This document shows positions 25,051-35,135 of a stretch of 64,000 bases of DNA, in pieces. The stretch comes from Exiguobacterium sp. s122. Lineage in GTDB: Bacteria; Bacillota; Bacilli; Exiguobacteriales; Exiguobacteriaceae. The stretch's first letter is position 1, and the number at the start of each line of letters is the position of its first letter. The stretch is from positions 1 to 64,000 of the forward strand of contig NZ_JACSMD010000005.1 in assembly GCF_018618475.1 (NCBI RefSeq), in the 5' to 3' direction. Position numbers and translations under genes: made by a program. Below the pieces are notes generated by a model, which did no database searches, was not told the origin of the DNA, and saw only the letters and a list, made by a program, of their open reading frames with translations.

Positions 25051-26025
25051 ATGTGTACAGCAATCACGTATACTCCACATGCCCACTACTTTGGCAGAAA
25101 CTTAGACCTGAACGTATCTTATCACGAACAAGTAACAATCACGCCCCGACACTATCCGTTCAACTTTAGACGAATGGGTGAAAACACGGAACATTACGCA
25201 ATGATTGGAATGGCGACCGTCGTAAAAGGCTACCCGCTCTATTATGAAGCGACGAATGAGAGAGGACTGAGCATGGCGGGTCTGAACTTCCCAGGGAATG
25301 CCGTATTCAAGCCTGAAGTCGATGGGCGCGACAACGTCTCGCCGTTCGAGTTCATTCCATGGATTCTTGGGCAGTGCGCGACCGTCGAGGAAGCGAAAAA
25401 ACGCCTTACGACAATCCAGTTGGTCAACCTCAACTTCAGCGATGCACTTCCCCTTCAGCCACTACATTGGATGATTGCCGATCGGGACAAATCAATTGTC
25501 GTTGAGCCGATGGGGGACGGGCTACGCGTGCACGACAATCCAGTCGGCGTCTTGACAAACAATCCGTCGTTCGAGTATCAGCTGTTCAATCTGAACGATT
25601 ATCGGCATGTCTCGACAAAACTACCGGCCAATACGTTCGCACCCCCATTGAATCTCGATGCCTATTGTCTAGGATTAGGTGGAAATGGCTTACCGGGTGA
25701 CCTCTCATCGACGTCACGCTTCGTCCGGGCGACGTTCGCCACATTCAACTCGGTCTGTGAACCGACCGAATCGTCCGCAGTCGGACAGTTTTTCAAGCTG
25801 TTGGATACGGTGCTCCAAGTGCGTGGATTGAACGAGGCGGGGGATGGGACATACGAGTATACCATCTATTCTTCGTGCTGCAATGTCGACAACGGGATGT
25901 ATTATTACCGGACGTATAACAATAACCAAATCACGGCCGTATCACTGTTCAAGGAACAGTTAGATAGCGAGCAATTGATTACGTATCGCCTACGAAACGG
26001 GCAACAGATTCATTTTGAGAATTAA
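25051..26025 (+). CDS. Choloylglycine hydrolase family protein (bile salt hydrolase / penicillin V acylase type)
   Basis: 324 residues. The N-terminal nucleophile Cys2 (MCTAITY) is exposed after Met1 removal. GRNLDLN (Arg16, Asp19) and 'TNNPSFEYQLFNL' (the family Asn) complete the Ntn-hydrolase active site. Such enzymes cleave amide bonds in conjugated bile salts, penicillin V or N-acyl homoserine lactones. In an environmental bacterium, acyl-amide or quorum-signal hydrolysis is as likely as bile salt hydrolysis. GGAAGGAG lies upstream of the ATG. Single gene. Confidence 0.9.
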   Translation: MCTAITYTPHAHYFGRNLDLNVSYHEQVTITPRHYPFNFRRMGENTEHYAMIGMATVVKGYPLYYEATNERGLSMAGLNFPGNAVFKPEVDGRDNVSPFEFIPWILGQCATVEEAKKRLTTIQLVNLNFSDALPLQPLHWMIADRDKSIVVEPMGDGLRVHDNPVGVLTNNPSFEYQLFNLNDYRHVSTKLPANTFAPPLNLDAYCLGLGGNGLPGDLSSTSRFVRATFATFNSVCEPTESSAVGQFFKLLDTVLQVRGLNEAGDGTYEYTIYSSCCNVDNGMYYYRTYNNNQITAVSLFKEQLDSEQLITYRLRNGQQIHFEN

Positions 26026-26161
26026 GATACCGCCTTCTTCATCGTCACTCTCTTTTTTGATAGCTTATCTTTTACCCATAATATGCAGCGAGTTCGGTTT
26101 TCAAAGCGAATGAAACTTGTCGACGACTTCTTCGTATAGAGATTGAGAGGAGGTCGAGCAA

Positions 26162-26527
26162 ATGAACGGACGGAAGCTTGTATTTATCATTGGAATCGGG
26201 TTAGTGACGGCGGGCACTGTTTTCGGTGTGTCCTCGTATCTGTTGTTTCTCATCGCGAGTGTGCTGTTTTATCGGCGGCAACGTTTAAAAACAGGAGAAT
26301 ATACGACCTCGGTCAAGAATCGTCTACTTTGGCGTTCGAGTGAGAAGACGTGGCTCGTCGCCCTCCTCGTATTCGTGGTAATGTATTTGATCGGCTTTGG
26401 GGCGACGCAGGTGACGATATCGACTCAGGACCTCGCCTTGACCGCCCTGACCTATTTGTTTGCGACAAAAGGGCTGTTTTTGATGAATGAGATCCATGCG
26501 TACGAGCGGGAGGCGAAAGATGAATAA
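26162..26527 (+). CDS. Small membrane protein of unknown function
   Basis: 121 residues with about four hydrophobic segments (5-20, 24-40, 62-80, 92-108) and a basic loop (RRQRLKTGEY) in the middle. AGGAGG is 8-10 nt upstream. It overlaps the next membrane-protein gene by 8 nt, so the two are probably co-translated and may work together. No family recognised. Confidence 0.7.
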   Translation: MNGRKLVFIIGIGLVTAGTVFGVSSYLLFLIASVLFYRRQRLKTGEYTTSVKNRLLWRSSEKTWLVALLVFVVMYLIGFGATQVTISTQDLALTALTYLFATKGLFLMNEIHAYEREAKDE

Positions 26528-26876
26528 GAACGTATTCAAAGGGTTACTCGTGATGTGGTTGGCGCTGATTGGCCTCGACCTTTGGCTCGAACAATACGCA
26601 CTCGTTGCGGTCACGGGGCTTGGGATCACCGTATATACCTATTACAGTCAACGCGTGAAGCGACTTTCAGACGAATCGAAAACGAGCATTATGAACGAAC
26701 TGAACAAGAAGACCGTGTCGTTCCTCGTCTTGTCTTTCCTTCTCGTCGTCATCGTTGGATTTTGGTTCAACCTTCGAACCCTTCCGACTGCTGAAACCGT
26801 GTTCGTCGCACTCGGTGGTTTGTTAATGTATCGAGGCTTGACGATTCGTCATTTCATCCCGCGAGCCACTGCGTAA
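26520..26876 (+). CDS. Small membrane protein, paralogue of the gene at 29908
   Basis: 118 residues. It shares the pattern 'AVTGLGITVYTYYSQRVKRL', a central 'SIMNELNKK' segment and the end 'LGGLLMYRGLTIR' with the protein encoded at 29908-30297. Four membrane spans are likely, with a basic loop after the second. The ATG at 26520 has GGGAGGCG upstream and overlaps the preceding gene. The two paralogues flank the MFS/SgrR-like pair. Confidence 0.7.
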   Translation: MNKNVFKGLLVMWLALIGLDLWLEQYALVAVTGLGITVYTYYSQRVKRLSDESKTSIMNELNKKTVSFLVLSFLLVVIVGFWFNLRTLPTAETVFVALGGLLMYRGLTIRHFIPRATA

Positions 26877-26889
26877 ACATAGACAGCAA

Positions 26890-26927
26890 ATAGACGGAAT
26901 CTCGCATACGAGACTCCGTCTATTTTT
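26890..26927. terminator. Bidirectional terminator
   Basis: ATAGACGGA-TCTCG ... CGAGACTCCGTCTAT hairpin followed by a T run, between convergent genes. Confidence 0.88.
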
Positions 26928-28163
26928 TTAGGAAGCTTCTTGTTTGAGCGTCAAGGCTTCTTTCATATAGATGCCGGTGTAGACGAGGAAGCAACCGAGA
27001 CTGACGACGAGACCGATGTAGACACTCATCATGAACGGGGTGAGTAGCGAGCCGATGAGAATTGTGGAGCGTGACATGAAGTCGGCTCCGGCGAACGATG
27101 TGCCGGCGAAGGCCGAATAGGCCCCGCGCTTGTCTTCGGGCATCATATTCGCTTTCTCTGTATTCAAGACGGGGGAGTACAACAATTCCCCGAACGTCGC
27201 GAGAATCATGAATCCAAGCAGAAGCGTCATCGAATTCGAACTCGTGATGACCGTGTACCCAGTCATATATAGCAACAAGCCCCCGAGTAACGCTTGTTTG
27301 TTTGTGAAGCGGGAAGCGAGTCGTTGGATGAGAAACGTCAACGCGACGACGATGAGCGTGTTTTCAATTTGGATGAGGCTAAGCATTCGCACCCCGTTAA
27401 TCGTCCACGCATTGATTGACATCGGCTCAAACTCCTCGGCGAGCCGGACGGCGACGTAACTTCCCATCGAAAACTCAGCGGCCAGGATACACATCGTGCC
27501 GAAGACGACTTTGACGAAGGGACGGTCACGCCAGGCGATTTGGTAACTATTGAAGATGTCGACGAAAACGAGTTTGAGACGTTGTGACGTCCACGTTCGT
27601 TTCTTATCTTCAAGGAATATCGCATAGGCAACCGGGAGCGTCGACGACGTCGCGGTCAAAATCCAAAACAGTAAAAGCTGGTTGCTGACGTAGAGCCATC
27701 CCCCGAGCGCCGTCCCGATGGCAATCGATAAGTTGATGAGCCAATAATCGAGCGCGTAAACGGCTTTTCGATTCTCTGGTGTCGTCGCATCGATGATGAT
27801 GGCGCTCATGGCGGGACGCCCGAGATTGTTCGTCACCGTGAAAATCGTATACGCAATCATGAAGACAATCATCTGGTCCATCATGAGACTGACGGTCATG
27901 ACGAGGAACATGCTTGCCGTGAGACTCGAAGTGAGGACGAGCAATCGTTTCCGAGAGAAGCGGTCGGCCAAGTAGCCTCCGATTAACCCGATTCCATATC
28001 CGAGACAGACGAGCGTAATCAAGAAGACGCCGGCCACCCATTCATTGAACGCGCGGACGAATAAGAGCGCCATGAACGGCATGATCGCAAACGAAACCGA
28101 GCGGTTGAAAAACGACGTGACGAGACGAACTTTAATCGGTTTAGGTATATCTTTCCATTTCAT
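26928..28163 (-). CDS. MFS transporter
   Basis: 411 residues with 12 predicted membrane spans. The loop after span 2 reads 'GGYLADRFSRKRLLV', the classical MFS motif A; an equivalent stretch occurs in the second half. The direction of transport and the substrate cannot be told, but divergence from an SgrR-like regulator suggests efflux of a sugar or peptide-like compound sensed by it. I chose the ATG at 28163 (MKWKDIPKP) with GGAAGGTG upstream, not the one 14 codons earlier. Confidence 0.85.
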   Translation of the reverse strand: MKWKDIPKPIKVRLVTSFFNRSVSFAIMPFMALLFVRAFNEWVAGVFLITLVCLGYGIGLIGGYLADRFSRKRLLVLTSSLTASMFLVMTVSLMMDQMIVFMIAYTIFTVTNNLGRPAMSAIIIDATTPENRKAVYALDYWLINLSIAIGTALGGWLYVSNQLLLFWILTATSSTLPVAYAIFLEDKKRTWTSQRLKLVFVDIFNSYQIAWRDRPFVKVVFGTMCILAAEFSMGSYVAVRLAEEFEPMSINAWTINGVRMLSLIQIENTLIVVALTFLIQRLASRFTNKQALLGGLLLYMTGYTVITSSNSMTLLLGFMILATFGELLYSPVLNTEKANMMPEDKRGAYSAFAGTSFAGADFMSRSTILIGSLLTPFMMSVYIGLVVSLGCFLVYTGIYMKEALTLKQEAS

Positions 28164-28266
28164 ATTGTCACCTTCCATTCTGTACCTGTATGATAAACAA
28201 GACAACAGAAGATGAAAATGGACGACGTAACGGGCGGATGTCCACTTTTAACGGGGGAGAGTTCAG

Positions 28267-29892
28267 ATGGATGCGTATTTATTCAATTTATGGAAACAGT
28301 GTCGGGACGGGCAGTACACGATTAAAGAGATGGCGGATGCGATTCATTTAAGTCCGAAACAGACGAGACGTCATTTGTTGCGCTGGCAAGAAGAGGGATG
28401 GCTCACGTACACGAGCGGACTCGGTCGGGGGAATATTAGCCAGCTTATCTGGTTGCGACATGTCGAACATGAATTGGCCGAGCAATTGCTCGCTCGGATG
28501 GAGACGACGTCAATCGAGGCGGTCACGACCCAACTCGAATGGGACTGGTCTCCAGCCCAAGCAGGACGCTTCATGCGCCAACTTGAGAAGAAGTTCGGTT
28601 ATGTGCAGACGTCCAGCGATGCGCTTATCATTCCACGACGGCGTAACTTTTTGACGACACACCCGCTCGAGGCGGCCGACATCCATAGTGCCCACCTCGT
28701 CCAAAACGTGTTCAACCGCCTGTTCACAATCGACGCTGCCGGGCAAGTGACGGGTGAGTTGGCCCATCACTATGAGTGGCATGGGGACACGCTCGCCTTA
28801 TTTCTTCGGAAGAGCGTCCGATTTCACGACGGCTCGCTTATGACGAGTAAAGACGTGACGAAAAGCTTGCGTGCGCTCTTCCAGTCCCCGGCATATCGTC
28901 ATACGTATCGACATGTGCGACACGTCGCGTCGAACGGCCCGTATCGGGTCGATGTCACACTCGACCGGCGAAGAATTTCGTTCGTGCCACGGCTCTCGAT
29001 GATTCATACGAGTATTAATAAAGGGACGGTTGGGACGGGTCCGTTTTTATTGGAGCGACACGATACGGAGAAGACGGTGCTCGCGGCGTTTGAGAATTAT
29101 TTTGGTGTCCGGGCGCTACTTGACCGGGTCGAATTTTTACAAGTACCGGACGGCTATGATCCGACGTATCGAATCTCATCAAAACATTCAGAAGAGACGG
29201 GAACGATTTCGACCCCGTCAGGATTCACCCTCGTCTTTTTAAATAGTCGGCCCGGTAGTGTATTCGAACAAGATGCGGCGAGGCATTACATCCATCGTCT
29301 GATTGCGGAGATTCGACCGCATGTCGGGTCACTCGATGATCGGAAGATTCCGAACGACCGAGGCTTCCTCGGCGAAATGAGTGAGCCGTATCGGATTCCA
29401 GACGGACCGGCGGTGACGTTTGACCGTCCGATTCGCATTAAGCAGACGGACTTCACGTCGACGGTGTCGATTTGGATTGCCGATATGTTGACACGACACG
29501 GGATTCAGTATGAATGGGTACCGGTCAGTTTCAAGGATACGATTCATGATACGTCGTATTTTAAGGAGGTCGATTTACTCGTCCATGGCGAGATTTATGA
29601 GCGCAACATCTCGCTTGGCTTTGAGCAGTTTTTGACGAGTGATTATTCGCCTCCGCGAGAACTGTTGCGTCATATCGACGGGATGACGGAGCGGGTGCGC
29701 CAATACGATGAGCTCGCGTTTGAAGACTGGTTGCCACTTCACCAACAGATTGAGCGCGAGTTGAAAGAAGGGTCTTATTTCATTCCACTTTATAACGAGG
29801 AGCGGACGATTCCGTTCCCGGTTGAGTTGAAGGACGTTTGTATCGACATCTTTGGCTATTTTGATTTTGCGAAACTATGGATTCCATCATAA
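28267..29892 (+). CDS. SgrR-like regulator: winged helix fused to a solute-binding domain
   Basis: 541 residues without signal peptide. Residues 1-110 form a winged-helix region ('YTIKEMADAIHLSPKQTRRHLLRWQEEGWL'). Residues 125-540 look like an extracellular solute-binding protein family 5 domain ('LVQNVFNRLFTIDAAGQV', 'RFHDGSLMTSKDVTKSL'). SgrR in enteric bacteria senses a small molecule with such a domain and activates a divergently placed transporter gene. The divergent MFS gene here is the obvious target. GGGGGAGAG precedes the ATG. Confidence 0.88.
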   Translation: MDAYLFNLWKQCRDGQYTIKEMADAIHLSPKQTRRHLLRWQEEGWLTYTSGLGRGNISQLIWLRHVEHELAEQLLARMETTSIEAVTTQLEWDWSPAQAGRFMRQLEKKFGYVQTSSDALIIPRRRNFLTTHPLEAADIHSAHLVQNVFNRLFTIDAAGQVTGELAHHYEWHGDTLALFLRKSVRFHDGSLMTSKDVTKSLRALFQSPAYRHTYRHVRHVASNGPYRVDVTLDRRRISFVPRLSMIHTSINKGTVGTGPFLLERHDTEKTVLAAFENYFGVRALLDRVEFLQVPDGYDPTYRISSKHSEETGTISTPSGFTLVFLNSRPGSVFEQDAARHYIHRLIAEIRPHVGSLDDRKIPNDRGFLGEMSEPYRIPDGPAVTFDRPIRIKQTDFTSTVSIWIADMLTRHGIQYEWVPVSFKDTIHDTSYFKEVDLLVHGEIYERNISLGFEQFLTSDYSPPRELLRHIDGMTERVRQYDELAFEDWLPLHQQIERELKEGSYFIPLYNEERTIPFPVELKDVCIDIFGYFDFAKLWIPS

Positions 29893-29907
29893 GAAAAGAG
29901 GGGAAAA

Positions 29908-30297
29908 ATGAAACTCACGAAAAAGTGGTTCATCTTTTTGTTACTGATTTGGCCAATCTCGTTCGGGCTAGGTGTATGGGACGGCGAATATGCGATGAGC
30001 GCGGTCACCGGGTTCGGGCTGACGATCACGGTGTATTATGAACAACAACTAGAACGATTAGACAAACAACACGCCGCAAGCATTCGTGACGCGGCAAACT
30101 CGAAAGTGATGATGTTCGTCTTTGGTGCGCTCATACTCGCGTTCAGCTTCGGGGTCTTCTTCTTCGATCAGCCGCAAGTGCCACTACTCGATACGATCCA
30201 TCTTGTACTTGGGGCACTTTTGGCGCTTCGAGGCTTATTGATTCGAAGCGCTTATGAAGAGGTAACGGTGGATTCATCCAAGACAATACGACTATAG
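29908..30297 (+). CDS. Small membrane protein, paralogue of the gene at 26520
   Basis: 129 residues. 'SAVTGFGLTITVYYEQQLERLD', 'SIRDAANSK' and 'LGALLALRGLLIRS' align with the protein at 26520-26876. About four membrane spans. It follows the SgrR-like gene by 15 nt with AGAGGGG upstream and is probably co-transcribed with it. Function unknown; the C-terminal tail is polar. Confidence 0.7.
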   Translation: MKLTKKWFIFLLLIWPISFGLGVWDGEYAMSAVTGFGLTITVYYEQQLERLDKQHAASIRDAANSKVMMFVFGALILAFSFGVFFFDQPQVPLLDTIHLVLGALLALRGLLIRSAYEEVTVDSSKTIRL

Positions 30298-30300
30298 AAA

Positions 30301-30330
30301 ATCCCAAGCGACAACGCTTGGGATGTTTTT
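30301..30330. terminator. Terminator
   Basis: ATCCCAAGCG, loop ACAA, CGCTTGGGAT, then GTTTTT, between convergent genes. Confidence 0.92.
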
Positions 30331-30538
30331 ATGCCGATTTATCGGTCTTTTCTTTTTTCGCTTTTCGGGCGAGCGTCAAGATTTGATACACCTTGAAGAA
30401 GTCATACGCGGCTACGGCGATGATAAAGTACGTCCAGAAGCTGAAACCGTACTCTTGTACCGAGTAGTAGGCGAGGACTGTGAACAAAATCCCGAAAGAT
30501 AAGCTGAAGAGCAACATAATTTTTAAGTGTCGCGGCAT
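30329..30538 (-). CDS. YdiK-like small membrane protein (DUF4305)
   Basis: 69 residues with two spans. The 'YGFSFWTYFIIAVAAYDFF' segment resembles Bacillus YdiK. It lies next to a YdiL-like CPBP protein gene and groESL, as in Bacillus, which supports the assignment. I prefer the ATG at 30538 with GAGGTGG upstream; a GTG three codons earlier lies within that ribosome binding site. It is downstream of and co-directional with the CPBP gene. Confidence 0.75.
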   Translation of the reverse strand: MPRHLKIMLLFSLSFGILFTVLAYYSVQEYGFSFWTYFIIAVAAYDFFKVYQILTLARKAKKEKTDKSA

Positions 30539-30554
30539 ACGTGCCACCTCATTT

Positions 30555-31250
30555 CTACATCAATAATAGGGCGACCATGACGAGCGCGTTGTTGAAGGCA
30601 TGAATCGCAATCGGAACGATTAAGCGACGTGTCTTCGCATAGGCGACCGTGAAGGCAAAGCTCATCGCGACGTACACGAGGAAACGATTGTCGCCATGGA
30701 TGAGCGCGAACAAGACAGAGCTGACACCAAAGGCAATCCAGAAGCCGAACCGGGCGCTCAAGTTGCCGAACAAGATATGACGGAAGAGAATCTCTTCAAT
30801 AATTGGTCCGAGCAAGACGACCGATAACGTCATGACAGGAATGAGTCGGACAATTTCTGCGATTTGTTCTGTATTCTGCGAGGCGACCATTTCACCTGTA
30901 ATCGCCGTCTCAATCAAGTTGGCGACGATGACGAGCCCATACTGCATGAGAATCCCGAGCCCAATCCATTTGACCGTATCGTTCAAGTTCGACTGGATGC
31001 CTTGCTGTTTATAAAGCTTCAAGTCAGGCCAAAGCAGGAAGAACGAAACGACAATCGTCAAGCTGAAGCCGATGGCGAACCAGAGCCCTGTCGCCGTCGT
31101 CGTAATCCATTCTGGGCGGACTTCACTAATAAGCACAGGGAAAAACTGCACGAAGGCGTATAAGAGAATCGGGATGATGTGCCGAATTCGAATGTTAGGC
31201 GCCATCGAAAAACGGGTATTTATCGATTGGTTTGAGTTTAGTGTGGCCAA
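30555..31250 (-). CDS. CPBP family intramembrane protease (YdiL-like)
   Basis: 231 residues with six to seven spans. The Abi/CPBP motif EEILFRHILF (glutamates then arginine) lies near residue 163, followed by FALIHGDNR and AIHAFNNAL, supplying the conserved His and Asn. These are putative intramembrane metal-dependent proteases, linked in various bacteria to protein modification or bacteriocin self-immunity. It starts with TTG at 31250, with AAGGACG upstream. Divergent from groESL, the same arrangement as Bacillus ydiL next to groES. Confidence 0.88.
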   Translation of the reverse strand: MATLNSNQSINTRFSMAPNIRIRHIIPILLYAFVQFFPVLISEVRPEWITTTATGLWFAIGFSLTIVVSFFLLWPDLKLYKQQGIQSNLNDTVKWIGLGILMQYGLVIVANLIETAITGEMVASQNTEQIAEIVRLIPVMTLSVVLLGPIIEEILFRHILFGNLSARFGFWIAFGVSSVLFALIHGDNRFLVYVAMSFAFTVAYAKTRRLIVPIAIHAFNNALVMVALLLM

Positions 31251-31351
31251 TTCAACACGTCCTTAATCACAAGAGTAAGCGTTCCTTTTGACCATTGTAC
31301 CAAACAAGGTCTCTTGACCGCGAGTAAGAGCAATTTTTCAATGTTCCCCTC

Positions 31352-31380
31352 TTGCAATTTTAGGCGTCTCATACTACACT
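31352..31380 (+). promoter_or_regulatory. SigA promoter of groESL
   Basis: TTGCAA (31352-31357), 17 bp spacer, TACACT (31375-31380). The CIRCE operator begins about 9 nt after the -10 box. Confidence 0.8.
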
Positions 31381-31388
31381 AGTCAGTG

Positions 31389-31415
31389 TTAGCACTCCTT
31401 TTTACTGAGTGCTAA
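31389..31415 (+). promoter_or_regulatory. CIRCE operator (HrcA binding site)
   Basis: TTAGCACTC, 9-nt spacer, GAGTGCTAA: a perfect CIRCE element. HrcA repressor binds here and is released on heat shock when GroEL is occupied. hrcA is not in the window. Confidence 0.97.
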
Positions 31416-31465
31416 TAACTTACGATTCAACGATACATCATTCATATTCGGAGGAGGTTTTTTCA

Positions 31466-31750
31466 ATGTTAAAACCACTAGGCGATCGCGTCATCATCGA
31501 AGTCGTGGAGAAAGAAGAAAAGACGATCGGAGGCATCGTACTTCCTGACACGGCGAAAGAGAAGCCGCAACAAGGACGCGTCCTTGCAGTCGGTACTGGC
31601 CGCGTGACGGACCAAGGGGAGCGAATCGCGCTCGACGTCAAAGAAAATGATTTGGTCATCTACTCGAAATATGCGGGTACCGAAGTGAAGCATGAAGGTA
31701 AAGAATACTTAATCGTTCGCGAGAGCGACATTCTAGCAATCGTAGGCTAA
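31466..31750 (+). CDS. groES: Co-chaperonin GroES
   Basis: 94 residues, full length. '[20 protein letters not shown]' begins the fold, '[16 protein letters not shown]' holds the mobile loop that binds GroEL, and the end is '[11 protein letters not shown]'. It caps the GroEL ring during folding. GGAGGAGG lies 9 nt upstream of the ATG at 31466; earlier in-frame starts lie in the CIRCE region. groEL follows after 39 nt. Confidence 0.98.
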   Translation: MLKPLGDRVIIEVVEKEEKTIGGIVLPDTAKEKPQQGRVLAVGTGRVTDQGERIALDVKENDLVIYSKYAGTEVKHEGKEYLIVRESDILAIVG

Positions 31751-31786
31751 GCACCATTCTTCAAAAACTTGTTTAGGGGGAAATGA

Positions 31787-33430
<1,644 letters not shown>

Positions 33431-33441
33431 GTTTATAATTG

Positions 33442-33478
33442 ACGTTGAACCTGTGAAAATGGGTTCAGCGTTTTTTTT
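33442..33478 (+). terminator. Terminator of groESL
   Basis: ACGTTGAACC ... GGGTTCAGCG stem with one G-T pair and eight T. It marks the left edge of the AT-rich cassette. Confidence 0.9.
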
Positions 33479-33496
33479 GGAGCAAATTAACTATAG

Positions 33497-33580
33497 ATGG
33501 AGGAATATCAGAAATGCCTTTATCAAAAATATGGTAAAATTTCTGATAAAGGCTTTCCTAGTTATCAGTATTTGAATTAA
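33497..33580 (+). other. Possible 27-codon ORF with nested inverted repeats before the kinase cassette
   Basis: An ATG at 33497 opens a frame of 27 codons (MEEYQKCLYQKYGKISDKGF ...) ending at TAA 33578. The same stretch holds two overlapping inverted repeats: ATCAGAAA (33507-33514) with TTTCTGAT (33540-33547), and GCCTTTATCA (33516-33525) with TGATAAAGGC (33544-33553). It could be a leader peptide, an operator or the remnant of a longer gene. No clear ribosome binding site, so coding is doubtful. The remaining 65 bp to the next gene are very AT-rich. Confidence 0.3.
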
Positions 33581-33645
33581 GTAAAATGAATAGAACAAAT
33601 TTTTTAATACATTTATTTTTTTAGTAATTCAAAGGGAGTAAGCAC

Positions 33646-34299
33646 ATGTTTAATACTGAGAAAGAATTAGTAGATAGTTTTGTGTTGCATGAAAGTAAAA
33701 AGAAGAATACTAAGATTTTTGTAGAATTAGAAACAAATTATGGACGTCCAGATATTGTAGTAGTTAAATATCATCCACATATAATAGAAAAACGAATTGA
33801 AAAAAAATATGATAGTCCATTTTCAAGAATTCATAGTTACGCTTTAACTTTTTTGTATAATAAGAGATGGATACGAACGGAAAAACTTAGAGATTTTTTG
33901 AATGTTAATGATAATCAAATATCTAAAATTGTAATTAATTTAGAAAGTAGAGGATTAATTGAAAAAAGAAGTCATTTAATTAAGATAAAAAAGAATGAAG
34001 ATATTTTAGCTGTAAAGAGTATTAAGTGCGTCGAAGCAAAGTTAACGAACTGGAAGTATGTTATTGAACAAGCGGAAAGACATCTATGGTTTACCAATGA
34101 ATCATTAGTATTACTTCCTATATTATCTGAAGATATTTTGTTTAAATGTGAAGAGTTATGTAAAAAAACGGGGGTAAATTTGATTGTTTCTGGTAACAAG
34201 GAAATAACTACAAAAGTATACACTAATAACAAAAAACTAATTAACACCCCTCTGTTATGGGAAATTAACGAACGACTTATAAAGGAGTTAGAAAAATGA
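33646..34299 (+). CDS. Putative PD-(D/E)xK nuclease-like protein with inserted winged helix
   Basis: 217 residues, not recognised as a named family. Residues 25-42 (VELETNYGRPDIVVVKY) resemble the strand carrying the catalytic Asp (D36) of PD-(D/E)xK nucleases. Residues 126-150 (IKCVEAKLTNWKYVIEQAER) resemble the E-x-K strand (E130, K132) and following helix with Gln142. Between them lie about 90 residues that look like a winged helix (LRDFLNVNDNQISKIVINLESRGLIEKR). It may be a DNA-binding nuclease or a regulator with a dead nuclease core. GC content is far below the flanks. It overlaps the kinase gene by 4 nt. AAAGGGAG precedes the ATG. Confidence 0.55.
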   Translation: MFNTEKELVDSFVLHESKKKNTKIFVELETNYGRPDIVVVKYHPHIIEKRIEKKYDSPFSRIHSYALTFLYNKRWIRTEKLRDFLNVNDNQISKIVINLESRGLIEKRSHLIKIKKNEDILAVKSIKCVEAKLTNWKYVIEQAERHLWFTNESLVLLPILSEDILFKCEELCKKTGVNLIVSGNKEITTKVYTNNKKLINTPLLWEINERLIKELEK

Positions 34300-35117
34300 A
34301 TGAGGCAATATTGCGACAGAAAATCTTATCTGAGTTTGAAGGAATAAAACTTTTGGAAAAAATAGGAGAAGGGGGTCAAAAAATAGTTTTTAAATTTGAA
34401 AACGGAAATTTTTTTCATGTTATGAAGTTAATAAAAATTAATGAAGCTAATTCCTTACTTCGAGCCAATAGAGAGTTAGATATAGCAGAGACTCTAAAAT
34501 CTTCTTACTTTCCTGAAGTATATGATCATGGTGAAATTGAGATTGGGACAGATAGTTACTTATATGTAATTGAAGAATTTGTTGAAGGAGAAAGCTTAAG
34601 AAATTACATATTAAAACAGGATTATGAGTTTAAAGATGTTTTAAATATAGGCATCAATCTATTGAAAGCACTTGAATTAGTTCATTCTAAAAAATTGGTT
34701 CATCGTGATATTAAGCCTGAGAATATAATTATACATAATAATAAAATCACTTTACTAGATTTTGGTATTGCTAGGGATTTAACTAAAGAGTCTCTCACCG
34801 CAGACGTTGCTTTTTGGGGGCCAATGACAATAGGATATGCTGCGCCAGAACAAATATTGAATCAAAAAAAAATAATTTGTGACAGAACCGATGTTTTTTC
34901 TTGGGGAGTGTTAATGTACGAGTTAAGTACAGGTACTCATCCGTTTCGAAAAGATGGTATGTCCAATATGGAAGTCATTGAAAATACTTTGAAATTGAAA
35001 GTTCCTAAATTAGAAACTTCAAATGAGGCATTTAATAATTTAGTTTTTAGAAGCATGAGTAAAGAATTACATCGTAGACCAATAAGTGTCACCAAAATAA
35101 TTGAAAAACTGAATTAA
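34296..35117 (+). CDS. Soluble Ser/Thr protein kinase
   Basis: 273 residues: a complete Hanks-type kinase domain with nothing else. Gly-rich loop IGEGGQKIVFKF (23-34), Lys44, helix C Glu60, catalytic HRDIKPEN (136-143), DFG (155-157), YAAPEQ activation segment end. No membrane span or sensor domain, unlike PrkC-type kinases. It overlaps the upstream gene (ATGA), so the putative nuclease and kinase are co-translated. Likely substrates are its two partner proteins; that is inference. Low GC and AT-rich codons suggest transfer. Confidence 0.85.
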   Translation: MNEAILRQKILSEFEGIKLLEKIGEGGQKIVFKFENGNFFHVMKLIKINEANSLLRANRELDIAETLKSSYFPEVYDHGEIEIGTDSYLYVIEEFVEGESLRNYILKQDYEFKDVLNIGINLLKALELVHSKKLVHRDIKPENIIIHNNKITLLDFGIARDLTKESLTADVAFWGPMTIGYAAPEQILNQKKIICDRTDVFSWGVLMYELSTGTHPFRKDGMSNMEVIENTLKLKVPKLETSNEAFNNLVFRSMSKELHRRPISVTKIIEKLN

Positions 35118-35135
35118 ATAGAGAGGATGAGTGAA

